A DNA stretch of 64,000 nt from Nocardioides sp. YIM 152315 (GCF_029210375.1 NZ_JARGER010000037.1:511723-575722), one strand, 5' to 3'; positions 17,819 through 26,238 are shown, counted from the stretch's first letter. Numbers and translations: made by a program. Notes: generated by a model from the sequence alone, not told the origin.

Positions 17819-19189
17819 GTGACGACGAGTCAGATCGAGACCTTGGTGGTGCTGGGCGCGGACGGCGACCTGACGCGCAGGCTCCTGCTGCCGGGCCTGG
17901 CGTCCCTGCTCGGCAGCGACTGGAGCGAGCGCAGGTCCGTCCAGCTGCTCGGAGCCGGGCTGTCCGAGCTCGGCGACAAGCAGTGGCGACGGCGCGTGGA
18001 CGACGCCTTCGCGCGCGGTGGCCACGGCGCGCGAGTCTCGCGGACGGCGCAGCGCAGCCGCTACCGCGCGTGCGACGTCACCTCGTCGGAAGAGCTGCGG
18101 TCGCTGCTGGCGGAGTGCGACGGTGCGCCGGCGCTGTTCTTCGCGCTGCCGCCGGCGATCACTGCTCGCGCCTGCCGGGCGCTACAGCTGGTCGAGCTGC
18201 CGGAGGACACCGTGCTGGCGATGGAGAAGCCGTTCGGCACCGACGGCGCGACAGCCCGTGAGCTCAACGAGCTCGTCTCGACGCTGGTGCCGGAGACCCA
18301 GGTGTTCCGGGTCGATCACTTCCTGGGGCGCAGCGACGTCCTCAACCTCCTCGGTGCACGGTTCGCGAACCGGCTCCTCGAGCCGGTGTGGAACAACCAG
18401 CACGTGGAGTCGATCGAGATCGTCTACGACGAGTCGCTCGGGCTCGAGGGACGCGCCGGCTACTACGACAAGGCCGGTGCTCTCGTCGACATGCTGCAGA
18501 GCCACCTGCTGCAGGTGATGGCCCTGCTGATGATGGACCCGATCAGCCGGGTGGACGAGCGAGAGCTGCGTGACGCGAAGGGCCAGGTGCTGCGCGCCAC
18601 CCGGCTCCGAGGTACGCCGCGTGAGGCGTCGCGTCGCGCCCGCTACACGACCGGGGTCATCGGGAACCGCAAGCTGCCGGCGTACAGCCGCGAGCCGGGG
18701 GTCGACGCCTCGCGTCGAACCGAGACCCTGGCCGAGCTCACCGTCGAGGTGGACACGTGGCGCTGGACCGGTGTGCCCGTCACGTTGCGTTCCGGCAAGG
18801 CCCTCGGCCGACCGCGCAAGGAGGCCGTGGTCACGCTCAGGCCGACTCCGCACCTGCCCGACGGACTCCGCGGCAACGACACCCGCGACCAGATCGCGAT
18901 CGGGTTCAAGCCGGCGCGGCTGGCCCTCCACCTCGACGTGTCGGGGCCCGGGGACCCGTTCGACCTCGAAGCAGCCTCCCCGGTCGTCGAGCTGGCCGAG
19001 GGGGACCTCCCGGCGTACGGCGAGGTGCTGGCCGGCCTCCTGGACAGCGACCCCCTCCTCGCGGTCCGGGGCGACAACGCCGAGGAGTGCTGGCGGATCG
19101 TGGGGCCGGTGGTGGATGCCTGGCGGGACGGCGAGGTGCCTCTGGACACGTACCCCGCCGGATCCGGCGGTCCGAGCTCCTGGAGATGA
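17819..19189 (+). CDS. Glucose-6-phosphate dehydrogenase-like protein
   Basis: 456 residues. The N-terminal nucleotide-binding 'LGADGDLTRRLLLPGL' corresponds to the G-A-x-G-D-L-x-x-R motif. 'VFRVDHFLGR' corresponds to the R-I-D-H-Y-L-G-K-E active site, and 'MLQSHLLQVMALLMMDP' to the conserved helix of the second domain. The active-site 'GKE' is changed to 'GRS', and the protein is about 50 residues shorter than typical Zwf. Function as a true G6PD is therefore likely but not certain; the usual oxidative pentose phosphate partners are not adjacent. Start GTG 17819. NADPH supply to the monooxygenases nearby would fit (inference). Confidence 0.75.
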   Translation: MTTSQIETLVVLGADGDLTRRLLLPGLASLLGSDWSERRSVQLLGAGLSELGDKQWRRRVDDAFARGGHGARVSRTAQRSRYRACDVTSSEELRSLLAECDGAPALFFALPPAITARACRALQLVELPEDTVLAMEKPFGTDGATARELNELVSTLVPETQVFRVDHFLGRSDVLNLLGARFANRLLEPVWNNQHVESIEIVYDESLGLEGRAGYYDKAGALVDMLQSHLLQVMALLMMDPISRVDERELRDAKGQVLRATRLRGTPREASRRARYTTGVIGNRKLPAYSREPGVDASRRTETLAELTVEVDTWRWTGVPVTLRSGKALGRPRKEAVVTLRPTPHLPDGLRGNDTRDQIAIGFKPARLALHLDVSGPGDPFDLEAASPVVELAEGDLPAYGEVLAGLLDSDPLLAVRGDNAEECWRIVGPVVDAWRDGEVPLDTYPAGSGGPSSWR

Positions 19190-19195
19190 GCGCGG

Positions 19196-19229
19196 CGCCT
19201 CAGGTCGCCTCGACCGCGCCGAGGAGGCC
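19196..19229. repeat. 34-bp direct repeat, left copy (relic of a TetR gene 3' end)
   Basis: 33 of 34 bases match 21097-21130, which is the stop codon and last codons of the TetR gene at 21101. On the minus strand this copy would read ...GLLGAVEAT-stop, against GLLGALEAT-stop in the intact gene. It is not part of a recognisable gene here. The two copies bracket the ECF41 sigma/NAD(P)-binding gene pair. Confidence 0.7.
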
Positions 19230-19270
19230 CGCGTCCACGTGGGAGCGGTCCTCCGAACCGCGGAGGGCCG

Positions 19271-20146
19271 TCAGTCGAGGGTGATGTCGAGCGCCCGGAG
19301 GCGGGCCGGGTCGGCTGTGATGTCGATGGCGATGATCGCGTCGCCGGCGAAGGTGAACCGAATGGCCAGGCAGACCTGGCCGAGGGGGGCCATGAGGAGC
19401 GCCGGGCTCCGGTCGACGAGGGCCACGGTGGTGAAGCGGGCACGCGGAGCGGCCGACAGCGCGGTTCTGGCGACGGTGAGGGCACCTTGGAGGGTCAAGG
19501 GTCGGCCGGTCCCGGTCACGGCCGCATCGGCCCGTAGCTCGACCTGCGGGTCGAGCAGGGCCAGCAGCGCGTTGAAGTCCCCGGTGCGTGTCGCGGTCAG
19601 ATAGGCGGAGACCGCGTCGCGATGTTGGGCGCGGTCGGGGACGGGCGACCCGCCGGCCCGCACCTTGGCTCGGGCTCGGCTGGCAAGCTGTCGGGCGGCG
19701 GCGGGGCTGCGGTCCATCATGGAGGCGATGTCGTCGAAGGCCACGTCGAACATGTCGTGGAGCACGAAGGCGATCCGCTCCGCCGGGCTGAGCCGATCGA
19801 GCACGATCAGGAGCGCGAGACCGACCGAGTCCGCCAGGTCGGCCTCCTGCTGGGGAAGGCGGTCCTCGTCGACCGCACCCAACCAGTCCGCGGTGAAGCT
19901 CTCCAGCGACTCCTCGCGTCGGACCCGACGTGATCGGAGCAGGTTGAGGCAGATCCGGCTGACCGCGGTCGTCAGCCAGCCGGGGAGGTTCTCGATGTTG
20001 GCTGCGCCGGCGCTGTCGAGCCGCAGCCATGCGTCCTGGACGGCGTCGTCGGCGTCCGCGCCGGACCCCAGCATCCGGTAGGCGAGCGCACGAAGCCGGG
20101 GCCGTTCGCGCTCGAACGCCTCGAGCGAGGAGATTTCTTCGACCAC
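19271..20146 (-). CDS. ECF41 (SigJ-like) RNA polymerase sigma factor with SnoaL-like C-terminus
   Basis: 291 residues. Sigma region 2 is at about residues 8-75 ('YRMLGSGADADDAVQDAWLR'), region 4 at about 105-160 ('RLSPAERIAFVLHDMFDV', 'ASMMDRSPAAARQLASRARA'). A C-terminal SnoaL/NTF2-like domain of about 110 residues starts 'VSAYLTATRTGDFNALLALL'; this extension defines group ECF41 and replaces an anti-sigma factor. The start is taken at GTG 20146, where homology begins; the longer upstream frame runs back through the divergent gene. The divergent NAD(P)-binding gene at 20220 is the likely target. Confidence 0.88.
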   Translation of the reverse strand: MVEEISSLEAFERERPRLRALAYRMLGSGADADDAVQDAWLRLDSAGAANIENLPGWLTTAVSRICLNLLRSRRVRREESLESFTADWLGAVDEDRLPQQEADLADSVGLALLIVLDRLSPAERIAFVLHDMFDVAFDDIASMMDRSPAAARQLASRARAKVRAGGSPVPDRAQHRDAVSAYLTATRTGDFNALLALLDPQVELRADAAVTGTGRPLTLQGALTVARTALSAAPRARFTTVALVDRSPALLMAPLGQVCLAIRFTFAGDAIIAIDITADPARLRALDITLD

Positions 20147-20148
20147 CG

Positions 20149-20178
20149 TGTCACATTCTCGGGCTCGGCCGGTTCGTA
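20149..20178 (+). promoter_or_regulatory. Possible ECF41-type promoter for the NAD(P)-binding gene
   Basis: TGTCACA at 20149-20155 matches the -35 box I recall for ECF41 promoters. CGTA at 20175-20178 is close to the -10 CGTC, though the 19-bp spacer is longer than expected. It faces the gene starting at 20220 and starts 2 bp from the sigma gene's start codon. Confidence 0.45.
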
Positions 20179-20219
20179 GGTGTGCGACAACCGCAAACCT
20201 ACAAGAGGGAGATCGCAAC

Positions 20220-21017
20220 ATGGCATCCACCGTTCTGGTCACCGGCGGCACCGGGCTGCTCGGTTCGCACGTGGTTCCGCTCCTCCGCGACGCGGGCCAC
20301 GAGGTGCGGGTCCTGAGCCGCCACGACCGAGAGCCCGGCGAGGGCGTGGAGTACGTCGCCGTCGACCTGACCACCGGCGACGGACTCGACGCGGCACTGG
20401 CCGGCGTCCGCACGGTGCTGCACCTCGCCGGAGGACCGAAGGGCGACGACGTCAGCACCCGCAACCTCGTCCAGGAGGCCCAGCGAACAGGTGCCGTCGA
20501 GCACGTGGTGCTGATCTCGGTCATCGGCGCCGACGCGCTGCCGATCGGCTACTTCGTCCGCAAGGCGGAGTCGGAGCGAATCGTGGAGGACTCCGGGATC
20601 CCGTACACCATCCTGCGGGCCGCTCAGTTCCACGACCTGACGCTCAAGACGGTGCGCGCCATGGCGAAGGCTCCGGTCCTGGTGGCACCGGGCGGCGTTC
20701 GCTGGCAACCGGTCGCCGCACCAGAGGTCGCAGCCCGGTTGGTGGAACTGGCCCTGGGCCGACCGGCGGGCCGCGTGGCCGACCTGGCCGGGCCGAAGGT
20801 CTACACCCTGGAGGAGCTCCAGCGAAGCTATCTCGACGCGGTCGGCAAGCGCCGTCTGCGCCTCCCGGTCCGGGTCCCGGGCAAGGTCGGGAAGGCATAC
20901 CGCTCGGGCGCCAACCTCGCGACGGCGACGCCCACCGGCACCGTGAGCTGGGAGCGGTTCCTGGCCGCACGCCTCGCCGACGACGAGGCGCAGGTGGGGG
21001 CAGGCATCGCCGAGTAG
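20220..21017 (+). CDS. NAD(P)-binding atypical SDR (NmrA/ComplexI-30 kDa-like)
   Basis: 265 residues. The N-terminal 'VLVTGGTGLLGSHVVPLLRD' is the extended/atypical SDR nucleotide motif. It continues with 'VLHLAGGPKGDD', 'HVVLISVIGADALPIGYFVR' and 'VEDSGIPYTILRAAQFHD', typical of NmrA-like sugar-nucleotide/quinone-reductase relatives that often lack the YxxxK catalytic pair. ATG 20220 follows AGAGGGAG. It is divergent from the ECF41 sigma gene, a common pairing for this sigma group, whose neighbours are often oxidoreductases. A role in oxidative or electrophile stress is possible but not shown. Confidence 0.85.
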   Translation: MASTVLVTGGTGLLGSHVVPLLRDAGHEVRVLSRHDREPGEGVEYVAVDLTTGDGLDAALAGVRTVLHLAGGPKGDDVSTRNLVQEAQRTGAVEHVVLISVIGADALPIGYFVRKAESERIVEDSGIPYTILRAAQFHDLTLKTVRAMAKAPVLVAPGGVRWQPVAAPEVAARLVELALGRPAGRVADLAGPKVYTLEELQRSYLDAVGKRRLRLPVRVPGKVGKAYRSGANLATATPTGTVSWERFLAARLADDEAQVGAGIAE

Positions 21018-21096
21018 CGCCCACCCGGCCCTACGTCCTCGCGACGTGCGACGTGCCTCCGACCGAAGGACGGTTCGCCGACATCGGCGAGCGAGA

Positions 21097-21130
21097 CGCC
21101 TCAGGTCGCCTCGAGCGCGCCGAGGAGGCC
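21097..21130. repeat. 34-bp direct repeat, right copy (3' end of the TetR gene)
   Basis: Matches 19196-19229 with one mismatch. This copy is functional coding sequence (last codons of the TetR gene plus flanking CGCC), so it is probably the source of the left copy. Confidence 0.7.
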
Positions 21131-21769
21131 GGCGCTGCCGAAGCGGACGACCAGGTCGACGAACTCCTCGTCGACTCCGGCGCCGGGGGTCCAGGGCGAA
21201 CCGAAGCCGGGCTGGTCGGCGCGGGCCAGCACGCCCAGCATCGAGTAGACCGTCAGGTTGGCGAGGCGGGGCACGGCATCGGCCGGGACATCGGGCAGCA
21301 CCCGTGCGAACGCGCCCCGGTAGAGGCCCGGCAGCTCGGCGTCGCTGCTGACGGCCTGCCGCCAGACCGGGTGGTCGGAGGTGGCGAGGACGTACATCAG
21401 CTTCAGCCAGCGCAGGCCGCCGACCGGGCTCCGGGCGAGCAGCTCGAGGTAGGGGTCGAGCAGCGCGCGGACCAGGTCGTTGGCAGTCGGTGTGCCCGGC
21501 GCCCCGACGACGTCGGCGAGGCGGGCGTGCACGCGCAGCATGGCCTCCTGACCGCGGCGTACCAGGACCGCGCGGAGCACGCCGTCGCGGTCGTCGAAGT
21601 GGTAGGCGACGGCCGTGGGCGCCACGTCGGCGTCGCGGGCGAGCTGCCTGATCGAGACGGCGCCGTGCCCGTGCTCCGCGAAGAGGCGCTCGGCCGTGTC
21701 GAGGACCAGGGTGCGAACGTCGACGTCCGAGCGCGGGCCGGTGCGTCTGGTGCCACTGTGTGCCGGCAC
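21101..21769 (-). CDS. TetR-family transcriptional repressor
   Basis: 222 residues. The N-terminal HTH (about residues 15-62) reads 'TLVLDTAERLFAEHGHGAVS' and 'DVAPTAVAYHFDDRDGVLRA', a standard TetR DNA-binding domain. The ligand domain carries 'LDPYLELLARSPVGGLRWLK'. GTG 21769 is taken as start, 5 bp after the stop of the upstream F420-type gene, with which it forms an operon. A perfect 16-bp palindrome at 22825-22840 lies in the divergent promoter region of this operon and is the likely operator (inference). Confidence 0.88.
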   Translation of the reverse strand: MPAHSGTRRTGPRSDVDVRTLVLDTAERLFAEHGHGAVSIRQLARDADVAPTAVAYHFDDRDGVLRAVLVRRGQEAMLRVHARLADVVGAPGTPTANDLVRALLDPYLELLARSPVGGLRWLKLMYVLATSDHPVWRQAVSSDAELPGLYRGAFARVLPDVPADAVPRLANLTVYSMLGVLARADQPGFGSPWTPGAGVDEEFVDLVVRFGSAGLLGALEAT

Positions 21770-21774
21770 GACCG

Positions 21775-22800
21775 TCAGGCCCCCGACGGGCGCTCGCCGT
21801 GGAGCGCCGTGACCAGTCGGGTGACCGCCTCGTGGCTGGGCGTGTAGCCCGGGAAGTACACGCAGACGCGGTCGCTGATCCCGGCGACCCGGTCCCGGAT
21901 CAGGCGCGCGCACTCTTCCGGGGTGCCCCGGACGGCGACCTCGTCGTACAGCTCGTCCACGACCAGGTCCGACATCGCGTCGACGGCTCCCTCGCGCACG
22001 AGCCCGGCCAGCCGCGGCTGCAGGTGCTCGCGGCCGCTGACCTCGAGGACCGGGCGGTAGGCCGGGGTCGATGCGTAGAACGCGACCAGCGACCGGCAGC
22101 CGCGCATCGCGGCCGCGCGCTCGTCGATGGTGTCGCCCATCGCCGCGATCACCTGCGGGACGATCGCCACGTCGCCCTCGCTGCGCGACCCGCGCTCGAG
22201 GCCCTCCCGGAGGGCGGGCAGGGTGCGCTCGAGCATGTGCGCCCGCGTGTTGAACGGCATCACCAGCAGCCCGTCGGCCACCTCGCCGGCGGTGCGGGTC
22301 ATGATCGGCCCGAGGGCGCCCATCATCACCGGCGGCGGCCCCCAGGGCAGCGGCTCGGGCCGGAACATCGGCGGCATGAAGTCGTGCCGCGTGTACTCGC
22401 CCCGGAACTGCGGCGTCCGCTCCTCGTGCCAGGCCGCGAGGATCTCGCGGGTCGCGGCGACCGACTCGCGCATCCGGGCGGCGGGGTGCGACCAGGTCGC
22501 GCCGTACCGCCGCTCGACGTGGGTGCGGACCTGCGAGCCGAGGCCGAGCGTGAAGCGGCCGCGCGAGAGCAGCTGGAGGTCGTGGGCGAGATGGGCGAGG
22601 TGGAGCGGGCTGCGGGGGAGCGCGACCGCGATGTTGCTCATGATCGGCAGTCCCGTCGCCGTGGTCGCCGCGGCCAGCGGGAGGAAGGCGTCGTGCCTGC
22701 CCTCGAAGGTGAAGACGCCGTCCACGCCGGTCGCGGCCAGCTGTGTCGCCTCGTCCGCCGCCCGGTCGGGGCTGCCTTCGAGCTGTAGGTCGATGCGCAC
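21775..22800 (-). CDS. LLM-class F420-dependent oxidoreductase
   Basis: 341 residues. The N-terminal 'ATQLAATGVDGVFTFEGRHD', 'GLPIMSNIAVALPRSPLHLA' and 'DLQLLSRGRFTLGLGSQVR' are the luciferase-like pattern of F420-dependent enzymes, with 'GEVADGLLVMPF' near the middle. The GTG start at 22800 is preceded by GAGGAGG at good spacing; the longer upstream frame crosses the operator and is rejected. First gene of a two-gene unit with the TetR repressor. It resembles the protein at 62885 in several blocks ('RSPLHLA', 'LGLGSQVR', 'VARMR'). Confidence 0.88.
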   Translation of the reverse strand: MRIDLQLEGSPDRAADEATQLAATGVDGVFTFEGRHDAFLPLAAATTATGLPIMSNIAVALPRSPLHLAHLAHDLQLLSRGRFTLGLGSQVRTHVERRYGATWSHPAARMRESVAATREILAAWHEERTPQFRGEYTRHDFMPPMFRPEPLPWGPPPVMMGALGPIMTRTAGEVADGLLVMPFNTRAHMLERTLPALREGLERGSRSEGDVAIVPQVIAAMGDTIDERAAAMRGCRSLVAFYASTPAYRPVLEVSGREHLQPRLAGLVREGAVDAMSDLVVDELYDEVAVRGTPEECARLIRDRVAGISDRVCVYFPGYTPSHEAVTRLVTALHGERPSGA

Positions 22801-22824
22801 GCGCGCCTCCTCGTCCGGGGTAGT

Positions 22825-22840
22825 TTGTGCAAATGCACAA
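22825..22840. promoter_or_regulatory. Perfect 16-bp palindrome TTGTGCA-AA-TGCACAA
   Basis: Seven-base perfect arms (22825-22831, 22834-22840) in the gap between the divergent F420-enzyme/TetR operon (start 22800) and the enoyl-CoA hydratase/SDR operon. Length and symmetry suit a TetR dimer. It overlaps the first possible start codons of the hydratase gene (GTG 22827, ATG 22833), which would make repression very direct. Confidence 0.65.
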
Positions 22841-23663
22841 TAACGGGACGACGAGCGTGCGGTGCGAGATCCACGCCGACGGTGTCGCCGTGGTGACGCT
22901 CGAGGGCGCCGCGAAGCTGAACGCCTTCTCACGCGGGACGGCGGTCGAGCTGGGCGAGGCGCTGCGCCGCTGCGACGCGGACGACGACGTGCGCGTCGTG
23001 GTGCTGACCGGTGCCGGCCGCGCCTTCTGCGCCGGCGCCGACCTCTCGGAGCCGGCCGTCTTCGCGGGCGGCGACGACTTCGACGCGAGCCCGATCGACC
23101 CGGCCCCGTCGCGGCTCCGCACGCTCGTCATCGCCGCCGTCAACGGGCCCGCCATCGGGATCGGGATGAGCCTGGCGATGCAATGCGACCTGCGGTACGT
23201 CGCGGAGGACGCCCCCCTCGCGATCTCCCAGGTCCGCCGCGGCATGGTCGGCGACGTCGCCAGCCACGCCACCGTGCGCCGCGCAGTCGGGATGACCCAT
23301 GCCGCCGAGCTGCTGCTGACCGGTCGCACGCTGACCGGCGCGGACGCGGCCCGGAGTGGACTGGCCAACCGTGCGGTGCCCGCGGACCAGGTGCTGCCGA
23401 CCGCCCTGGAGGTCGCGCGCGACGTCGCCGCCGGCTGCAGTCCCGCCTCGATCGCGTTGAGCAAGGCGATCCTGTGGGGCGACGCGGACCTCTCGTCGGT
23501 CGGCCGCGCCGAGACCCGCGCCCATCGGCTCCTCATGGACCACCCCGACGCGCGCGAGGCCTCCGCGGCGTGGCGCGAGGGCCGTCCACCACGCTGGACG
23601 ATGCGGGCCTCCGACCTGCCCGCGGACCTGTCCGTGGCGCTGTTCGGGGAGGACGAGCGATGA
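22833..23663 (+). CDS. Enoyl-CoA hydratase/isomerase family protein
   Basis: About 276 residues of crotonase fold: 'VVTLEGAAKLNAFSRGTAVE', the oxyanion loop 'GAGRAFCAGADLSEP', and 'AVNGPAIGIGMSLAMQCDLR' with the second oxyanion glycines. The usual catalytic glutamates are not obvious at 'SQVRRGMVGDVASHATVRR', so hydration versus isomerisation is open. The start is uncertain: ATG 22833 lies within the palindromic operator, while GTG 22857 has GGGA upstream and begins where homology starts. Overlaps the next SDR by 4 bp. Confidence 0.85.
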   Translation: MHNNGTTSVRCEIHADGVAVVTLEGAAKLNAFSRGTAVELGEALRRCDADDDVRVVVLTGAGRAFCAGADLSEPAVFAGGDDFDASPIDPAPSRLRTLVIAAVNGPAIGIGMSLAMQCDLRYVAEDAPLAISQVRRGMVGDVASHATVRRAVGMTHAAELLLTGRTLTGADAARSGLANRAVPADQVLPTALEVARDVAAGCSPASIALSKAILWGDADLSSVGRAETRAHRLLMDHPDAREASAAWREGRPPRWTMRASDLPADLSVALFGEDER

Positions 23664-24610
23664 CGCGCACGGCGTACGACGTGGTGCGCGACGGCGATCT
23701 GACCGGCCGCACCTGCGTCGTCACCGGCGCCACTGCGGGGCTCGGGCTGGAGTCCGCGCGAGCCCTCGCCGGCGCGGGTGCGAGCGTGGTGCTGGCCGGC
23801 AGGTCGGCCGACGCGCTGCGGAGGGCGCGGGCGTCGATCGAGGAGCGGGTGCCGGACGCTCGCCTGCGCGGACTGCGGCTCGACCTGGCCTCCCTGCGCA
23901 GCGTGCGCCGGGCCGCCGCCGAGCTGCGCGACGACCTCGATCGCGTCGACGTGCTGATGAACAACGCCGGCGTGATGTTCACGCCGTTCGGGCGCACCGA
24001 GGACGGCTTCGAGACCCAGGTCGGGGTCAATCATCTCGGCCACTTCGAGCTCACCCGGCGGCTGCTGCCGCTGCTGCGCGCGAGCGGATCGGCGCGCGTC
24101 GTGACGTTGAGCTCGGGCGGTCACCGTATGGGGGACGTCGACCTCGCCGACCTGAACTGGGAGCACCGTCCCTACGACAAGTTCGCGGCGTACGGCGCGG
24201 CCAAGACCGCCAACCTGCTCCACATGACCGCCCTGCACGCACGCCACCACGGCGACGGCATCCGCGCGGTGGCGGTGAACCCGGGACCGGTGGCGACGGA
24301 TCTGTCACGACACATGGCCCGCGAGGACTTCTCCCGGCTGCGCCGCGTCGTCGCCGAGCGCTCGGCCGCGCGCGGACATGCCGACGCCGACGGGCGCCTG
24401 GAGTTCACGACCCCCGAGGTGGGCGCCGCGACCCAGGTCTGGGCGGCGGCTGCTCCGGAGCTGGACGCCGCCGGCGGCAGCTACCTCGAGGACTGCGCTC
24501 TCAGCGAGGACGTCGAGCCGTCCGCGGTCGACCCCACGCGGGCCGAGCTCCTGTGGGAGATCTCGGAGCGCTGCTGTGGAGACGGTCAGGCCAGCTCGAA
24601 CCCCGCGTAG
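23660..24610 (+). CDS. SDR-family oxidoreductase (retinol dehydrogenase/WWOX-like)
   Basis: 316 residues. It has the cofactor motif 'VVTGATAGLGLESARALAGA' (TGxxxGxG), 'VLMNNAGVM' (NNAG), 'VVTLSSGGH' (Ser) and 'YGAAKTANLLH' (YxxxK). The extended C-terminus and the 'DLNWEHRPYDKFAAYG' insertion are typical of the RDH/WWOX-like group acting on hydrophobic alcohols. Start ATG 23660 overlaps the hydratase stop. The 3' end overlaps the convergent BVMO gene by 25 bp. Confidence 0.88.
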   Translation: MTRTAYDVVRDGDLTGRTCVVTGATAGLGLESARALAGAGASVVLAGRSADALRRARASIEERVPDARLRGLRLDLASLRSVRRAAAELRDDLDRVDVLMNNAGVMFTPFGRTEDGFETQVGVNHLGHFELTRRLLPLLRASGSARVVTLSSGGHRMGDVDLADLNWEHRPYDKFAAYGAAKTANLLHMTALHARHHGDGIRAVAVNPGPVATDLSRHMAREDFSRLRRVVAERSAARGHADADGRLEFTTPEVGAATQVWAAAAPELDAAGGSYLEDCALSEDVEPSAVDPTRAELLWEISERCCGDGQASSNPA

Positions 24611-26220
24611 CCCTCGGCGGCGACCTGGTCGCAGTGGGCGCGGTAGGCGCCGACGCCGCCGATGTAGGGCAGGAAGACCCGGGGCTTGCCGGGGATGTTG
24701 GCGCCCATCAGCCAGCTGTCCGTCTGCGGGTAGAGCGTGTAGCTCGCGACCTCCTGGACGTGCGCGCTCCACTCCTTCTCGGCGACGTCGGTCGCCTCGG
24801 CGGTCGTGAGCCCGCGGTCCGCGAGGTGGACGATCAGGTCGGCGGTCCACTCGACGTGCTGCTCGATCGAGACGACCGCGTTCGAAAGGGCCGACGGGCT
24901 GCCGGGACCGCAGATCGTGTACAGGTTCGGGAAGCCCGCGACCGTCAGACCCAGATAGCTGCGCGCGCCCTGCTCCCAGTGCGCGGAGAGCCGCCGCCCG
25001 CCCCGGCCGACCGGGTCGAGCGCCAGCAGCGGTCCGGTCTGCGCGTCGTACCCGGTCGCCAGCACCAGCGCGTCGACGGGGTGCTCGCGGTCCGAGGTCA
25101 CCACGGCGTCGCCGGTGATCCGCTCGATCGGCGTACGCCGCAGGTTGACGAGCTCGACGTCGTCGCGGTTGTAGGTCGCGTAGTAGCCGCTGTCCAGGCA
25201 CGGCCGCTTGGTCCCGTAGGCGTAGCCGCGCGGGCAGAGGTCGTCGGCGACCTGCGGGTCGGCGACGATCTCGCGGATCCGCTCGCGGATGAAGTCGGCG
25301 GCGGTGTCGTTGGCCTCCTGGTTGCGCACCATGTCGTTGTAGGCCTGGAGGATCCCCGTGAGGGTGCCCTCCGCCCACCGTGCCTCATAGGTCGAGCGGC
25401 GCTCCTCCGCCGACACCTCGAGGGCGGAGCGGGTCGGCGGGTCGAGCAGGATGCCGTACGACGAGGTCCGCAGCTGCTCGGTGACCGCGTCGAACTCGTC
25501 GATGCGCCGCCGCGACTTCTCGGGATCGGGCGAGCCGTTGCGGGCCGGCAGGCTGAAGTTGGGAGTGCGCTGGAAGACCGTCAGGTGCTCGGCCTGCCGG
25601 GCGATGAGCGGGATCGCCTGGATGCCGGTGGACCCGGTGCCGATCACGCCGACCCGGCGGCCGGTGAAGTCGACCGCCTGGTGCGGCCAGGCGCCCGTGT
25701 GGTGGATCTCGCCCGCGAAGTCTCCGATGCCCTCGATGTCGGGCAGGGCACGCTGCGAGAGCAGCCCGACGCCGAGCACGAGGTGCCGTGCGGAGACGAC
25801 CTCGCCTCCGTCGGTCTCGACGCGCCATCGGCCGGTCGTCTCGTCGAACGCCGCTCCCGTGACCCGGGTGTCGAAGGTGAAGTGCCGGCGCAGGTCGAAG
25901 CGGTCGGCGACGTGCTCGAGGTAGCGGAGGATCTCCGGCTGGGCGGCGTAGCGCTCCGACCACTGCCACTCCGCGGTCAGCTCGCGGTCGAAGGAGTAGG
26001 AGTAGTAGACGCTCTCGATGTCGCAGCGGGCGCCGGGGTAGCGGTTCCAGTACCACGTGCCGCCCACCCCGCCTCCGGCCTCGAACGCCCGGACGGACAG
26101 CCCGAGGTCGTGCAACCGGTGCACGGCGTACAGGCCGGAGAAGCCGGCGCCGACGACGGCGGCGTCGACGGTGGCCTCGACGGTGGTGGGAGGGCTGGCG
26201 GGTGGGCTGGTGGGGGACAT
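24586..26220 (-). CDS. Baeyer-Villiger monooxygenase (cyclohexanone monooxygenase type)
   Basis: 544 residues, the usual length of type I BVMOs. It has 'VVGAGFSGLYAVHRLHDLG' (FAD Rossmann), 'GVGGTWYWNRYPGARCDIES', the complete BVMO fingerprint F-x-G-x3-H-x3-W ('FAGEIHHTGAWP'), and 'GVIGTGSTGIQAIP' (NADPH Rossmann). It inserts oxygen next to a ketone to give an ester or lactone using NADPH and O2. It is co-directional with and 18 bp downstream of the aldehyde dehydrogenase at 26239, both read from the divergent promoter with shared motif C. A second, divergent BVMO-like gene lies at 36812. Confidence 0.93.
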   Translation of the reverse strand: MSPTSPPASPPTTVEATVDAAVVGAGFSGLYAVHRLHDLGLSVRAFEAGGGVGGTWYWNRYPGARCDIESVYYSYSFDRELTAEWQWSERYAAQPEILRYLEHVADRFDLRRHFTFDTRVTGAAFDETTGRWRVETDGGEVVSARHLVLGVGLLSQRALPDIEGIGDFAGEIHHTGAWPHQAVDFTGRRVGVIGTGSTGIQAIPLIARQAEHLTVFQRTPNFSLPARNGSPDPEKSRRRIDEFDAVTEQLRTSSYGILLDPPTRSALEVSAEERRSTYEARWAEGTLTGILQAYNDMVRNQEANDTAADFIRERIREIVADPQVADDLCPRGYAYGTKRPCLDSGYYATYNRDDVELVNLRRTPIERITGDAVVTSDREHPVDALVLATGYDAQTGPLLALDPVGRGGRRLSAHWEQGARSYLGLTVAGFPNLYTICGPGSPSALSNAVVSIEQHVEWTADLIVHLADRGLTTAEATDVAEKEWSAHVQEVASYTLYPQTDSWLMGANIPGKPRVFLPYIGGVGAYRAHCDQVAAEGYAGFELA

Positions 26221-26238
26221 CGCACTCCTTCTGGCGGT

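Noticed and set aside
21101..24250. 1049-residue minus-strand open frame
   Set aside because: Only the last 222 residues (TetR, from 21769) are real; the rest overlaps the F420 enzyme, hydratase and SDR genes in other frames.
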